Shown piece after piece: positions 23,265 to 35,345 of a DNA stretch of 64,000 nucleotides (within the stretch, counting starts at the first letter, position 1; the number at the start of each line of letters is the position of its first letter). The notes beneath the pieces were generated by a model, which did not search any database, was not told the origin of the DNA, and was given only the letters and a program-made list of their open reading frames with translations. A program made the translations under genes and the position numbers. Origin of the DNA: Armigeres subalbatus (lineage: Eukaryota > Arthropoda > Insecta > Diptera > Culicidae); assembly GCF_024139115.2 (NCBI RefSeq), contig NC_085140.1, forward strand, positions 319,365,259 through 319,429,258, written 5' to 3'.

Positions 23265-24290
23265 GTCAGTTTCGAGCAAGGCAAGGTCCGTTGACGAATG
23301 ATGATCTGGGATATCACTTTGCAGGTGGCATTTAGGTTAGTGATCGCTCGAAAGCGAAAGAAAATTACTTCCTTCCAGTTCCCCGGTAGCTGGTCAGTTT
23401 TCTAGATTCTGACTATCAGTCTGTGAAGACAAGTGGATAGCTTTCCGGGCTCTTCTTGATGAATTCAGTTCAGATATAATCCTTACCAGCTGCATCGATG
23501 CTATTGGGCTGTTGGGTCTTCAATTTTCTTAAAGTTTGAGGCTGTTAGGTTTCCAACGTTCGCTGAACTGGCTCGCCTTCTCCGCTGCCTTGACTCTCAC
23601 CGCTTGTGCTCTCAGCGAAGTTTAAGTATTCCTCAAAGTGCCGCTTCCTTCTTCCGATCACCACACGTAGCCTTTGCGGTATGCGTTGAGCTTCTGATAG
23701 AACTCTGATAGAACTGTACTTCAACAGAGGCCCCAAATGTACTCAAGAAAGCCCCATCGAGGTATCCTCCTTCCGCGACGCTGCTTTAAGATACTGCACA
23801 TATGTAATAGAGACATCAGGTTGCTTCAGTCATTGTAGGTTGTACCGAGGCGGCCGTCGGTACCGAACATTGTTGATGACGAATAGTTGTGCTTGCAGTT
23901 TAACCATTACTAGACAGTCGATGTTAGTTGCACGATATGTCTTGACGTCGATAATGTGTGAGAAGTGCCATCCATCAATAAGTTTGTTATTCTGTCTGCA
24001 GTGTTGACCTCCAAGCATACCGATATTGATTGGTGTGCTGAAAGAAGGTGCTACGAATCGCCATATTATTGAAGGCCGCGTGATTAATTAGCCGTAGTCC
24101 GCTTTCCGTCGTCAACCAGTGAGCGCTGAACTTTGCAAAAGTCTTTCTGAGCTCCTCCCCCTGACCAACCTGAGCAGAGCATTTACATGACCTATGATGA
24201 TTTTGACGTATTGGCTTGGGCAGCTTTCAAATTCACGTTTGAGCTGTGCGTAGAATGCGTCCTTATAATATTCAGTGTTTCCGGAGTGGG
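23265..24290 (-). pseudogene. RTE-type LINE remnant
   Basis: Read on the minus strand, broken segments follow the order of the better-preserved RTE copy at 32.7-34.7 kb: the end of the endonuclease domain and linker with NNVRYRRPPRYNLQ (24018-23830), then KRHFEEYLNF...SQGSGEGE (23736-23545), then early RT with AITNLNATCKVISQIII (near 23340-23290). Many stops, frame changes and internal deletions show it is old and inert. The plus-strand 91-codon frame at 24275 is a shadow. Confidence 0.8.
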
Positions 24291-24930
24291 CTATGAACGT
24301 TGATTATGCTATAGTTAATGACCCGGATTTTCATCCTCTCAATGATCGGTTACCACACGATCACGCGCCTTTGCATATCGCCCATCACGTTGAAAACTGT
24401 TTCCAGCTCGCGCGTGTTGCCGCTCTGGTAGATGGCGATTACCTCCAATCATTCGCACCATTGATCCCTTTCAACATACCTCTTGCAACGCTACGATGCC
24501 AAATCCGCGGTCTTACAGCACATCGACGTGTATGGGTGTGCTTCCGATGAAGATGAGATTCGCAGTTTCCCGAACCGAGCTTCTAGTCCCTAGTCCCACC
24601 GAAATTCTTAGTTTTCGAATATGCGCCCTCAAAATAGTCTTATTGTATGAGCGCCCCCTTCAAAAATAGGCGACTAAGTACCCCATATTTTACGACGACA
24701 GGGCTGTTTATCTTTAAAACAAATCATTTAGGGGAACTGCTCCTTGAATTCATACCATGTACCCAAAACAATACCATTCGAAAACAAAGAATTGGTGCGC
24801 CAATTGTTTTATTTCTCATTTTTGCGATTTTTTTCAGCAGTGAGCACGCCGGAAAACAACAAAAAACGACACAAATTGAGCCTAAATTGCCTGTTTTGCG
24901 AATGTTATTGATAAAGGAGCATGTTATTAA
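24291..24930. other. Intergenic sequence, no gene seen
   Basis: A 113-codon plus-strand frame and an 83-codon minus-strand frame overlap at 24647-24988, with no motif in either. An AGGGGAACTG at 24731 resembles the end of the TA MITEs in this window, but I found no partner end. Confidence 0.4.
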
Positions 24931-25195
24931 GGTGGTTATACAACAAAGCCATACATCGGCCATCTTGAAAACCACGTGCTTTTTCTAGTGATTTTTCAAG
25001 AGCACGAATTGAAAGAACCACAACGGCCATGAGGATGAAACATCCGTAGAACGTTTGCTTGCTTATGCTAAACAATCGACTTTAATTTCAGCATTGTACG
25101 AACATTATTTCGCTAGATTTGAACTTTTGACAATAGGAGTAGAAAACCGTGTGGTGAATTTGAAATTCACCACATGGCCCGATTGTATAATCACC
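24931..25195. mobile_element. 265-bp MITE at a TTAA site
   Basis: TTAA lies on both sides (24927-24930 and 25196-25199). The 13-bp inverted ends are GGTGGTTATACAA and GGTGATTATACAA. The right subterminal region has its own small palindrome (GTGGTGAATTTGAAATTCAC). A TTAA duplication is typical of piggyBac-type transposition, but the ends do not identify the family. Confidence 0.75.
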
Positions 25196-26129
25196 TTAAA
25201 AATGGAACACATACCCTACATAAAGAAGATCATGAAAAAAATATTCTCAAATGGCTTTCTTTCAAAATTTCAGTTTTGGTGTGAGCAAACATAATATAGT
25301 TTAATGTAATGGTGTGTGAGAAATGCAAAAACTTGTCTAATGACAGTTTAGACAAAATCGGAGGTTTTTATCTCGCTGTACTTCTGTAAAACTAATAACC
25401 TAAGACATTAGAAGACGTTTTCACTGAAAATTCCTGCTATGCTATGTGGCAAATACATTTTTTCCTGGGCGAACCTCTCGGTGGAAGGCGTGTGCCTCCG
25501 GAGGAATGTGTTTAATGTCGCGCGCGGGCGCGTGTTTATGCTCTCGCTGTATAAGATAGAAGGCCCCCGTGGCTGCCGTGCCAATACCGTTGCTGTCACT
25601 CTTGTCAAAAGTCGTGAACATAATGTTGCACTCGTCGTCGCACGCCTCACGTCGCCGTTGTCTCCGGCGGTGGCTAATATCCATATAAATGTGACTGCGG
25701 TGGATAGCAGCTAGCGAACCACCACCGAGCGCTAAAGCACGCGAATGATAGCAGCGCTTAGGTGAACAGGATTAGCATGGTTCTAGCAGCAGAGAGCGGG
25801 ATTTTTGCATCATTTACATTAGTCCCAAAAGGCCTTGCATTTTCGGCTCTGCTGATTTACTGGCGCCTCACTGTTCGGTGAAGGGGCACGAACGAGGAAA
25901 ATATGTGCGCCAAATAAGTCCTATTTCGAGGGATGACTAATGTTCTCGGATTTCGAAGTCTCCGGCGAACGGTCGTAGGTTCTCGATTGCATGATGGAGC
26001 ACAAGAACGGAATGTACATAAAACAATTTAAGCCCTTAATTTTCAATATTTCGAAGCAATATACGTCTAAGGGAAAGGCTCGAATACAGTGTGTACAACG
26101 AAAAATTCCCAATTCAAGACCATCACGTA
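25196..26129. other. Intergenic, with a GC-rich core 25440-25900
   Basis: The core has CpG-containing runs (GTCGCGCGCGGGCGCGTG near 25520) and overlapping frames of 80-91 codons on both strands, none with a motif. It could be promoter-proximal or exonic DNA of a host gene. I cannot support a gene. Confidence 0.3.
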
Positions 26130-26663
26130 GGGGAAGAGGCCCCAAAACGCCCCCCCGATGCAAAACGCCTTTTGTGGTTTGCCTCATATTTGCCGTCCTT
26201 AAGATGTCCGTAACAAAACTAGATATAAAATTATGTAGGATAGGCGAAGAAAGTTTTAAAATAGTGCATGGGAAGGTCGGAAAAATCGAAAATTTCCACA
26301 TTTTGAAGAAACATCTAACATTTTGGCGAGGCAAAACGCCCTAGTGGCAATAACCTACAAAGTACTTGCGTCTCCACGGACTATCCATACTAGAATGCTG
26401 ATTCGCCGACGCGTGGTACTTTGTTCCTAAGAGCCGCCAGCTAAAAGGCGTTTTGCCTCATGAGTTTTCCGGCAACAGAATATCACCACTTTTTTGAAAT
26501 ATGAATATTATCAATATGATTGAGATGTTTTCTAATTTTAACATGGCATCAGCTAGCTATATTGTTCAACTGTTGCGTGTGGTAGAAACACCCATGAAAA
26601 TCATTATAGCTAAGGCATAAACTCAGTCTATGCTTAGCTAGGGCATATTGCCCCTCCTTCCCC
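26130..26663. mobile_element. 534-bp TA-type MITE, GGGGAAG ends
   Basis: Left end GGGGAAGAGGCCCCAAAACG and right end read inward GGGGAAGGAGGGGCAATATG, with TA on each side (26128-26129 and 26664-26665). A second inverted pair, AGGCAAAACGCC near 26332 and GGCGTTTTGCCT near 26448, lies inside. The overlapping 117- and 137-codon frames are not coding. Confidence 0.8.
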
Positions 26664-26899
26664 TAATTAGGAGAGATTTTAAACGTTAATAGTGTCTTTA
26701 TCTTTTGATGGATTATCGAGATTTTCTTATCAATCGATTCGAAAACTGCAATTTTCTAAATCTGTTGAAACTATTAATTACCAAAAGTAAACTATTGATA
26801 AAAAAGTTAGTTTCTTTCCCAGCCCAGTAAACATCATAATTAATCAATCCTGTTCCTGCATTTCCAACACGGACATCAGATTGATGTAAGTTACGGGCC

Positions 26900-27240
26900 T
26901 TTTAACCCCTACTTCATTTTACTTGTGTATGAAAAGAATCGTGTTTCGTGCACGCGCGTCATTTTCAACCGTGATTTCACTTAAAGTGAATGATGGCGTC
27001 CGAAAGCAACTGCTGGCACGGCAAACGCTGGGTAAAGCGTACCATTGGTACTTCGCGTACCTGAAGAAATAAAATAGACCCCATATCGCGGTCCTTAGCC
27101 TCTTACCCAGTAACTCCTATCCCTACCTCCCCGTGGTGCTGGCCGGGATACGAACAACCTTAGGGAAAATCGGGTAACCGGTGGGAACTATGGTCGTATA
27201 CTGACAAGAAAGGGGGGCCGGGGGTTTGTTCCTCTCCGGA
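26900..27240. other. Possible dispersed repeat, unassigned
   Basis: A run with unusual C/G-rich text (CCTACCTCCCCGTGGTGCTG near 27120, then GGGGGGCCGGGGG near 27215) resembles a mosquito retroelement untranslated region I have a vague memory of. I see no coding capacity, and nothing in this window repeats it. Confidence 0.3.
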
Positions 27241-27295
27241 GGTGCAAATCTTACTGAGCGTCTGTTATCTAAGGGTATGCGATAACACATTTTTT

Positions 27296-27460
27296 CCTGA
27301 CGAAACGAAACGAAACGAAATTAGAAATGCTATTGTTGGTTCGAAACGTAACGAAACGAAATTCAAAATTACTTCCGAGACTTCGGAACGAAACGAAATC
27401 CGGGTCCATTTGATTCGAAATTTTACGAAACGAAACGAAATTTTATTTTTTTCCGCGGAA
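27296..27460. repeat. CGAAA-rich dispersed repeat, copy 1
   Basis: Repeated GACGAAACGAAACGAAA blocks with TTCCGCGGAATTT at the right. A related copy sits at 31590-31780, where the CGCGGAATTTCGTTTCG blocks run in both orientations. The 97- and 99-codon frames here come from the repeated units. Confidence 0.6.
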
Positions 27461-28489
27461 TTTTTATTAAATAGTGTTTTTGCATTGTATACACAATGCA
27501 AAAAACGAATAAAAAAAATCCACGGAGAAAATTGATTTTGTTTAATATTTTGAGAGTCAAACAAGGTCGATACAAATATATAAAAATAATTTTGTCCAAC
27601 CCCCTCGATTTTTTTGCCCTACAATAAAATTTTGAGGCGATAACAAAAAAAAATCGGGAGATTATTAGGATTTTCAAAACATTTTCTGACAAATTGGGAA
27701 TTTAAATGAAACTGAAACACTACTGATTTCATTCTACATAATTGATAACCAAATGCCATAGGGAGAATCTAGCTTAATTTTACAAAACGACATGGGTAAG
27801 TAACAGATAAGTTTTGGATCTGTTCACCATTTTCAAAAGTAAGCCCCTCACTATAAACAACGTTAAAATATTCATCGCTTGAGGGGGAATGAAGGTTGGC
27901 AACACACCACTACATAGATCTGTATTTTTTAAATGAGTGTTTGTGATATTGCACTAATACAATTTTCCGAAGGACGGAAAGAGACAGACATCACACCGCC
28001 GGTGTGAATCATTCAGAAAGATGTTTACTTTGCCCAACTTCCCTTGAGCCCAAATATTTCCAACAGACCACAGTAAAAATTGAAAACGGCACTTTTTTAA
28101 CTGCAATCAACAGATTTCATACTGATTGGATCTGTTTACCATTTTAAAAAGTTTTACAGTTAACATCTTGAATAAAGTCTCTAGGCAAATTTTCGACAAA
28201 ACTCATGAAGATTTATTGAATATGTAAAACAAAATTATGAAAGCTGAAATGAAAATGATGAAAGCTGAAAAATGATGAATGTATGAAAGCTGTTGATTGC
28301 AATACAAAACACGACTTTTTCAAAAAAAATTACTAAGGTCTGTTGGAAATATTAGGCGAGTAATTTTTTAAGTTGTTTATGGTCAGATGCTTTTTTCAAC
28401 CTTCACTTTATTCCATGGAGTTAGCCTTGGAAGATAAACGAGAATCGTGACTGCTAGATGAAAACTTTTTTTCGTTTCATCACTTCACC
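27461..28489. other. AT-rich intergenic DNA, no gene seen
   Basis: Homopolymer-rich DNA with short frames. Two similar passages reading CTGTTGGAAATATTAG (near 28330) and its inverse CAAATATTTCCAACAGA (near 28050), with CAAAAGT/AACGTT flanks, suggest one more decayed inverted-repeat element at about 27815-28400. Confidence 0.4.
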
Positions 28490-28548
28490 TTTCACTCACT
28501 TTCTGGAAGAACGGTGTCTTGTACATTCCTCCCGACCGACGACCTGAT

Positions 28549-28755
28549 TGCATGCAAAGCAAAAAAGCGTTCCAAAATTCGTAAACCAGCAAAAATACAC
28601 CGTGATTTAATTCATGGATTCGGGAACACCAGTCACGTTTTCCAGAACGTTCCAGAAAATGTGACTGTATTCCCGAATCCGTGACTGTGGTTTCCGAAAA
28701 AATACACCGTGAACTCGTTAGTTCACGAATTAATGAGCGCTTTTTTTTGCGTGCA
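28549..28755. mobile_element. 207-bp fold-back MITE in the LINE endonuclease
   Basis: Outer ends TGCATGCAAAGCAAAAAAGC and, read inward from the right, TGCACGCAAAAAAAAGCGCT. An inner inverted pair GGATTCGGGAAYACxAGTCAC is centred near 28650, so the whole element can fold into one stem. It interrupts the endonuclease coding sequence directly after the YIPP motif. The exact duplication is unclear. Confidence 0.7.
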
Positions 28756-30063
28756 GTGTAATACATCTTCACCTTGGTGCTACAGAATTTGCCTCCGCTT
28801 TGGCCTTATCGTCGAATGTGGTTCTTCTGCTTGGAGACTTCAATCAACCAGGACTTGTCTGGTCTCTCTCCCACCATGGATATACGTTTCCTGATCCGCT
28901 TTTGTCTGCAACTACACTTGCTAGTCGCCAACTAGTCGATGAACTCTTGGACTCAGCCAAATCAATAGGATTTCCAACTTTTAATCAAAGATGCTCGACT
29001 TGGTGTTTATCAATGATTATTCACTGCATGAATGCACTGTCCGGCTCCGTTGTGCCACTTGACAACTATCATCCTTCGTTGGAAATTGACAACGGATTTA
29101 ATCTACGTTTCGATGGACCTATGGCTATGAGTGACGACCGACTCAATTTTCGCAAAACCGATTTTCAACAGCTCCGACAATGCTTGTCCCGTATTGACTG
29201 GAATGTTTTAGACCGCCTGGACATCGAATCAGATATAGACTGCTTCAACTGTCTGCAACGTGACTGCGTTTCGGCCGCTGTACCGATTGTATAAACTCGT
29301 CTTATGACAGGTATAATAAACTTCGTTACAAACATTATTTTCATCTCACGCAACAAAATCTCCGATAACACCCTAAGAAGTTTTGGTCTTTCGTGAATTC
29401 TAAAAGGAAGGAAACTGGACTGCCTCAAGTGTTTTTCTCGATAACGACATTACGCTAAATACTATATAAATAGAAATGTAGCCTTTTCGCTAAACACTTC
29501 TCATCACAATAGATCTAACAAATGGTCGCAGTGATTAAAATACCCAACAAGGAAAAAACACTTCTCAAGTGTATTCTCGAGCTATTCGCCTTCTCAGGAT
29601 GATGCTGATAGAGCTGTGAGTGAAGTACCTAGCAATCGCTAGCAATGTAGTGGATGTGGATGTCTTTGATATAGACGTTCAAATGGTTCTGTCAGACCAA
29701 ATCATCTTTTTCTCCTGGACCTAGCGTTCTTCCACCGGCCGTGCTGAAGAAATGCTCTGATATTCTAGCTATTCCACTTTGTCTACTATTCAACCTATCA
29801 CTCCAGCAGAATAAATTCCCTGTGCAGTGGAAATGCTCTACTATGTTCCCAGTTTTCAAGAAAGGCGACAAACGTGAGAAACCGTGGCATTACATCACTC
29901 GTAGTGGAGTCGAAAGTGTTCGAGTCGCTGATGAACGATGTTCGTTTCCTGCAAGAATTGCATCAGCCCCTATCAGCATGGGGAGGGGGCGCTTTGTGGA
30001 AACGAATCTTACCAGTTTTACTTTGTTTTGCATGGAGAACATGTGTAAAAAAAAATCCAAATA

Positions 30064-30281
30064 GGGGAAGTGCACCGGTTTTGGCCAACTTAGTGCCTAA
30101 TTTGGCCAACCCTGAAAAATACATATTTTTCCAAAATAATCGATCAGTTAAAAGCAGCGTTGAATCGCGAGGGATATATCTCTTGTTGGAACTAATAAAA
30201 CCCTCCCGAATTGCTTTATTTTTGGAGTTATTCGCAAAATTGACCAAATTAGGAACATGGCCAAAACCGGTACAGTTCCCC
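30064..30281. mobile_element. 218-bp TA-type MITE in the LINE RT domain
   Basis: Inverted ends GGGGAAGTGCACCGGTTTTG and GGGGAACTGTACCGGTTTTG (two differences in 20), bounded by TA at 30062-30063 and 30282-30283. RT coding sequence resumes immediately after the right TA. A fragment of the same family lies at about 55618-55710. Confidence 0.9.
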
Positions 30282-30500
30282 TAGATGCCGTTTACACCGA
30301 TCTCAAATCTGGCTTCGACAAAGTTGATCATGACTTGCTGCTTGCAAGACTAGAAAAAATGGGCAATTCTTTTGCTTTATGCACGTGGCTCAGATCATAT
30401 CTGGTTGGACGCAAAATGTCGGTCAGTATTGGAAACAATTCGTCCGACTGTTTCTCGAACCTTTCTAGAGATCCACAAGGTAGCACCCTTTTAAGATCTT

Positions 30501-31589
30501 AACACATATGTAGGTCTTGTAATAGGCCATTGTCAGAGCCGATATCAATTGAAGCTGTTAGGAAAACTTCAAGATGATGTATGTCATTTCTACGGCATAC
30601 ATGTAGAAGACTCGGAACATCGGAACATGCCACTGACCGGCAATTTTTAGAAAGATATTACAGTACTTTAACAAGGGGCTGATAAAACCCTCAGAAGTTT
30701 GGAGAACAAGTCCCAATATAGTAATACGATTTATCAGAACCATAATACCGCATAGGGATAACGCTGGTAATCAAGATAATGCAATTGCTTTGAATAGTAA
30801 TGATGCGTCAACTTGACAAAGCTAGATATTATAATGGTCGCAGTGATTAAACTACCCAACAAGGAAAAAAAACGAAACTCTGAAGACATTTTCAAGTAGA
30901 AATCTAAATGCGTTTCTGTTGAAGATACAGAACTGTATTACGTAGTGAGATTTAGTGAAAGAATTAATATGATGATGATGATGATGATGATGATACTACC
31001 ATCTATTGTAGCAAGGCACCTGCCGATAGCACTGGCCATATCTGACAAACGATTCGATCATAATTATATTATTGTTTGTATTTCATCAAACTCCTGTATG
31101 AAGGGTCAAACATGGGTGGGGTGGTTCCATAAGCAGAGACACTTGTGCGAATCCACGGGATGAACACAGAATCTCCTTCCAGAAGAAAGTTCGTACATTC
31201 AATAATATAATCTAGCCCTCATTTCCCAGATTGATCAAATAGATGGGGAGAAGAGCCCGCCCTTTATCCACGAGATGTTAACAATAGGAAGTTGGCGATT
31301 CCACTCTTCCTATCCAAATCGCTTCAATCGGGTGCCCTGACGGTTGTTTTTTTTTGCATATGGCATACAGTTATATAGTTTCAATAAAATTGGATAAATA
31401 TATATAATGAAATTCTCTCACCAAGCTTTAATTCGTATGCTCTGGATATGGGGGGATCTTTCTTCAACACTATCAAGTTTTAGATTTATGCTGTCTTCAG
31501 AGATGGTTTGGCAAGGACTGTCCTGGTTAAAATTTAGTGAAAGAATTAATATGTATAAAAAAAATATGTATGAAAATTGGAGTTATTAT
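30501..31589. other. Decayed repeat debris, no gene
   Basis: Contains a (ATG)8-like run at 30969-30992. A 45-base passage, ATGGTCGCAGTGATTAAA onward at 30833, repeats one at 29522. GATTTAGTGAAAGAATTAAT occurs at both 30949 and 31533. These suggest internal duplications of one element that I cannot name. Confidence 0.4.
30965..31060 (+). repeat. Dispersed (ATG)n repeat, mirrored at 37990-38053
   Basis: ATGATG repeats followed by ATACTACCATCTATTGTAG and CCATATCTGACAAACGA. The same text appears reversed at about 37998-38053, without the 24 bases between GTAG and CCATATC. Two copies of one unnamed element, or an insertion in the first. Confidence 0.6.
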
Positions 31590-31780
31590 AAATTAATTTC
31601 GAAATTCCGCGAAATTCCGTTTAATTTCGTTAAAAGTATGATTTTTGTGTCGAAATTTTTCAAATTTAACGATACGAAACGAAATCAGAAAATCAGATTT
31701 TGCCATACTCAAGTTCCGCGAAATTCCGCGGAATTTCGTTTCGAATGCCCTAAAACGAAATTTTTCGAAATACCGCATAT
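31590..31780. repeat. CGAAA-rich dispersed repeat, copy 2
   Basis: Blocks of GAAATTCCGCG and its inverse CGCGGAATTTCGTTTCG alternate, so the sequence is internally self-complementary. Related to 27296-27460. Confidence 0.6.
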
Positions 31781-31785
31781 GCTTA

Positions 31786-32692
31786 GGGGAAGGTGGGTAG
31801 ACTTGATCCCCGGGGAGACTTGATCACTCCCTGTTTTATCGAGAACTAAATTGTTCTAGCGGATTTTTTAGTGTAGATCCTCTAGACAAATGACCTTTAT
31901 GTGATGAGTTATTTTTTGGATTGACAACCTTATTTATTCTGCAGGGCGGTTTGTATGTTTTGACCTTCCTAAAGATTTTTTTATTGGCCACGCAAAATTT
32001 AAATAACTTTTCATAACAATGACCAAATGCTTTCGTTTTTTCACAGCTTAAAGCCATAAATGTGCTTAATGATTTGTACTTATGAAAAAGTGAACATTCC
32101 ATCAAGGTTTTAGGATATTTGGATTTGAAGTTATTGCCTCAATATGGGGACATTTGATCCCCCATTAGTTACCCATACAAAAATTTGGCGAAAAAATTCA
32201 AAAAAATATAAATCTGTTCTCAGGCTTCTAATTTTGTGTAGATTTGACAGATTTGATGAAGGGTTGGCAGGAAAAATTATTTATTGCGTAGATATCATAG
32301 AAAGGGAATCAAGTCTTCCCAAATTTTAAAATTGCATGTGCTGTCGAATTCAATAACAAAAATCGTTCACGTATACGCACAGCAGTTCTAAAATTCCGCG
32401 TATTTTGATGAAAAAATATTTAAAAAATCTGAGGGCACCTTTCTAATTTTATCAAAGCAAGTTCTTGGAGAGGGATCAATTTCCCCCGAATATTTCAAAA
32501 GTAGATTCTTGACAGCACTCTAAAAAATCGATTGTGTATCAATAACAACAATAATTTAAGGACTGTCATACATCAGTAAAGTTAAATACTATATTCCTTA
32601 GAGAGTCTGTGTGGAAATCGCGTATGTTTATTTATTTTTGGCTGTGATACATCCGAAATCAAAAAAGGGGATCAAGTCTACCCAGTCTCCCG
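31786..32692. mobile_element. 907-bp TA-type MITE, GGGTAGACTTGATC ends
   Basis: Left end GGGGAAGGTGGGTAGACTTG and right end read inward CGGGAGACTGGGTAGACTTG, both continuing ATCCCC, with TA at 31784-31785 and 32693-32694. Further copies of GGGGxxATTTGATCCCCC occur inside, near 32147-32165. No transposase frame. A single end of a related element is at 38965-39010. Confidence 0.85.
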
Positions 32693-32699
32693 TACTGTT

Positions 32700-34725
32700 A
32701 TCCATGTCAGGATCGGTTCACAACAGCGTCTGTTCTCAATGCTGAGGGCGGCTGATTACACCTGGAGATCACCACTGCAGACAGAAAAACAAATCGACCA
32801 CGCTCTGATTGATAGACGACACTTCTCCGATATTTTCGACATTATCATCAACAATGTTCGGTACCGACGACCGCCGCGGTACGACCTAGAGCGACTGAAG
32901 CAACCTGATGTCGCCACTGCATACGCGCAGCATGTCGAGGCAGCGTTGCCGGAAGAGGGTGAGCTCGATGGGGCCCCTCTTGAGGACTGCTGGAATACAG
33001 TCAAAGCAGCAATTAACGACGCAGCGGAGAACAACGTCGGGTATATGGGACGAAGTCGACGGAACGATTGGTTCGACGAAGAGTGCAGACAGAATCTGGA
33101 GGAGAAGGACGCAGCGCGGGCGGTCGCGCTGCGTCCAGATACCAGGCAGAACGTGGAACGTTATAGACGGAAGCGGAGACAGCAGACCCGCCTTTTTCAG
33201 GAGAAGAAACGCCGCCTGGAAGAAGCGGAGTGCGAGGAGATGGAACAGCTGTGCCGTTCTCAGGAAACACGCAAGTTCCATCAGAAGCTCAACGCATCTG
33301 GCAAAAGCTTTGTGCCGCGAGCAGAAATGTGCACGGATAAGGATGGGAGCATTTTGACGGACGAACGTGTGGTGATCGAAAGTGGAAGCATCACTACGAA
33401 GAACATTTGAATGGCACTGAGAGTACAGTGAAAGTCAAGGCAGTGGAGGAGATGATTACGTTAGTTCAGCGGACGATGGAAGCAAACCATTCCCACCTTG
33501 AGGGAAGTTAAGGATGCCATCCAACAGCTAAAGACCAATAAAGCAGCTGGTAAGGATGGTATCGGTGCTGATCTCATCAAGATGGGACCGGAAAAGCAAG
33601 CCACTTGCCTGCACAAACTGATAGTCAGAATCTGGGAAACTGAACAGCTACCGGAGGAGTGGAAGGAAGGGGTTATATGCCTTATCTACAAGAAAGGCGA
33701 CAAGCTGGAGTGTGAGAACTTTCGAGCGATCACCATCCTTAATGCCGCCTATAAAGTGATATCCCAGATAATCTTCCGACGTCTGTCACCATTAGTGAAT
33801 GAGTTCGTGGAAGTTATCAAGCCGGCTTCGTTGACGGCCGCTCGACAACGGATCAGATATTTACTGTACGGCAAATCCTACGATCAGATATTTACTGTAC
33901 GGCAAATGCCGTGAATACCAGGTCCCTACGCACCATCTGTTAGTTGATTTCAAGACTGATCAAAGCAACGGTGGATGGTGTGCAAAACTGTGTGAAGATT
34001 TCGGACGAACACTCCAGTTCGTTCGAATCACACCGGGGACTAAGAAAAGGCGATGAAGTTTCGTGCCTATTGTTCAACATTGCGCTAGAAGGTGTCATGG
34101 GGAGAGCCGGGTTTAACAGCCGGGGTATGATTTTCAACAGATCCAGTCAATTTATTTGTTACGCGGATGACATGGACATTGTCGGCCGAAGGTGGCAGAA
34201 CTGTACACCCGCCTGAAACGTGAAGCAACAAAAGTTGGACTGGTGGTGAATGCATCGAAGACGAAGTACATGCTTGTGGGCGAAACCGAGCGCGACAGGG
34301 CCCGCCTGGGGAGCAGTGTTACGATAGACGGAGATACCTTCGAGGTGGTCGAGGAATTTGTCTACCTCGGATCCTTGCTAACGGCTGATAACAATGTTAG
34401 TCGTGAAATACGGTGGAAGTCGGGCCTACTACAGGCTCCAGTAGAAAATGCGGTCAAAAAGATTCATCACCGCACCAAATGTGTCATGTACAAGACGCTT
34501 ATAAGACCTCTACGGACATGAAACATGGAAACATGGCTTCCGATCCGGCAGGTACGAGACGGTGTGGACCGCAGCGAGCGAGGTGGGCAGACCAGGTGCA
34601 AAACGACTTGGCGAGCGTGGGGCGCATTCGAGGATGGAGAGATCTCGAACCGTGTATTGTGGCGTCAAATTGTTGATTCAGTGTTATATGTTTAGATGTA
34701 AACTAAATAAATTAATCAAAACAAG
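32700..34725 (+). pseudogene. RTE-type LINE remnant, longer copy
   Basis: The first frame (32739-33410) holds the end of the endonuclease domain (QIDHALIDRRHFSD) and the linker with NNVRYRRPPRYDLERL; part of the endonuclease between them is deleted. The RT follows in broken frames: NKAAGKDGIGADLIK, EEWKEGVICLIYKKGDK and FRAITILNAAYKVISQII (33498-33790), then SHRGLRKGDEVSCLLFNIAL and FICYADDMDIV (34030-34180; YADD is the catalytic motif), then VNASKTKYMLVGE (34245). A 26-base direct duplication, GATCAGATATTTACTGTACG onward, sits at 33850-33906. The 3' end with TAAACTAAATAAATTAATCA near 34700 fits RTE tails. Frame changes exclude activity. Confidence 0.88.
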
Positions 34726-34849
34726 TGCTGTAGCAGCGGTAGTGGTGCAGCAGAATTTTTTTTGGCTGCGTTGGCGGTCGTGGCAGCAGCAGCGCGTCGA
34801 TACAATCGATATCATCTTATTATCAACAATTAGTAAGGGGAAAGGGACA

Positions 34850-35345
34850 TAGGCCAAGACACTCGTGGCGTCTCAAAGTTAGATTGCGTAAGGCGGACGA
34901 GGTTGGAATTTAGGTTTGAGGTGTTACAGCTGCTCATCTGGGCAGTTGACGTCATTAACGGTATGGCGTGGCGTCGTGCTCGAGTTGTGGTTCGTCAGGG
35001 AGCATCTTCCGGATGGCCAGAGCTTCGTGGTACATGGAACAATAAGACAGAGACAAGAAAAAAATTATAAAGAAAAAAAGAGCTATTAGACTTTGATGTC
35101 ATATGAGCAAAGAAAGTTTCTATTGACAAGTTTTATTCTGTAGATATGTGCGTTTAGTGAATAGTGATTGGACATAAGCCTCCACATCGTGCGAATGAAG
35201 CCTCGGCTGAAGTCCTCACCTCTGTACCACGCTCGCGCAGAAACTTTAGGAATAACTAATGGAAAATAGTTCGTCCAAGTTCATTGTGTAACCAAATCAT
35301 TTGCCAATTTTGAAGAGTACTCTGACGGACTAATGGGTTTGTTGT
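34850..35345 (-). pseudogene. LOA-type LINE 3'-end fragment
   Basis: On the minus strand this matches the 3' part of the LOA element at 42085-42790: QSTLQ/KLA-like coding near 35330-35270, SNHYSLNAH/YRI coding near 35180-35130, then a stop and a 3' untranslated region with ATGCTCCCTGACGAACCACA. About 120 bp present in the longer copy are missing near 35100, an internal deletion. It shows that the family is repeated in this window. Confidence 0.75.

Larger units (their letters stand above)
28490..30500 (+). pseudogene. Jockey-type non-LTR retrotransposon remnant
   Basis: Segments in order: endonuclease with VLYIPP (28515-28535) and, after a MITE, VVLLLGDFNQPGL (near 28815); linker with KKFWSFVNSKRKETGLPQ (about 29370-29430); RT start with VQWKCSTMFPVFKKGDK (about 29825-29880) and RGITSL...KVFESL; a degraded QHG...SVETNLTSFTL; after a second MITE, RT blocks DAVYTDLKSGFDKVDHDLLL and SNLSRDPQGS (30285-30490). 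The catalytic block with the Asp pair is absent. Stops and frame changes are frequent. The TDLK..FDKVDH signature places it broadly in the Jockey/I group; I cannot give a family. Confidence 0.82.

Noticed and set aside
24647..24988. A MITE starting at AGGGGAACTG (24731).
   Set aside because: No inverted partner end was found before the TTAA element at 24931.
25921..26344. Overlapping 137- and 117-codon frames on both strands.
   Set aside because: They lie across a TA MITE boundary, and the two strands cannot both be coding; no motif in either.
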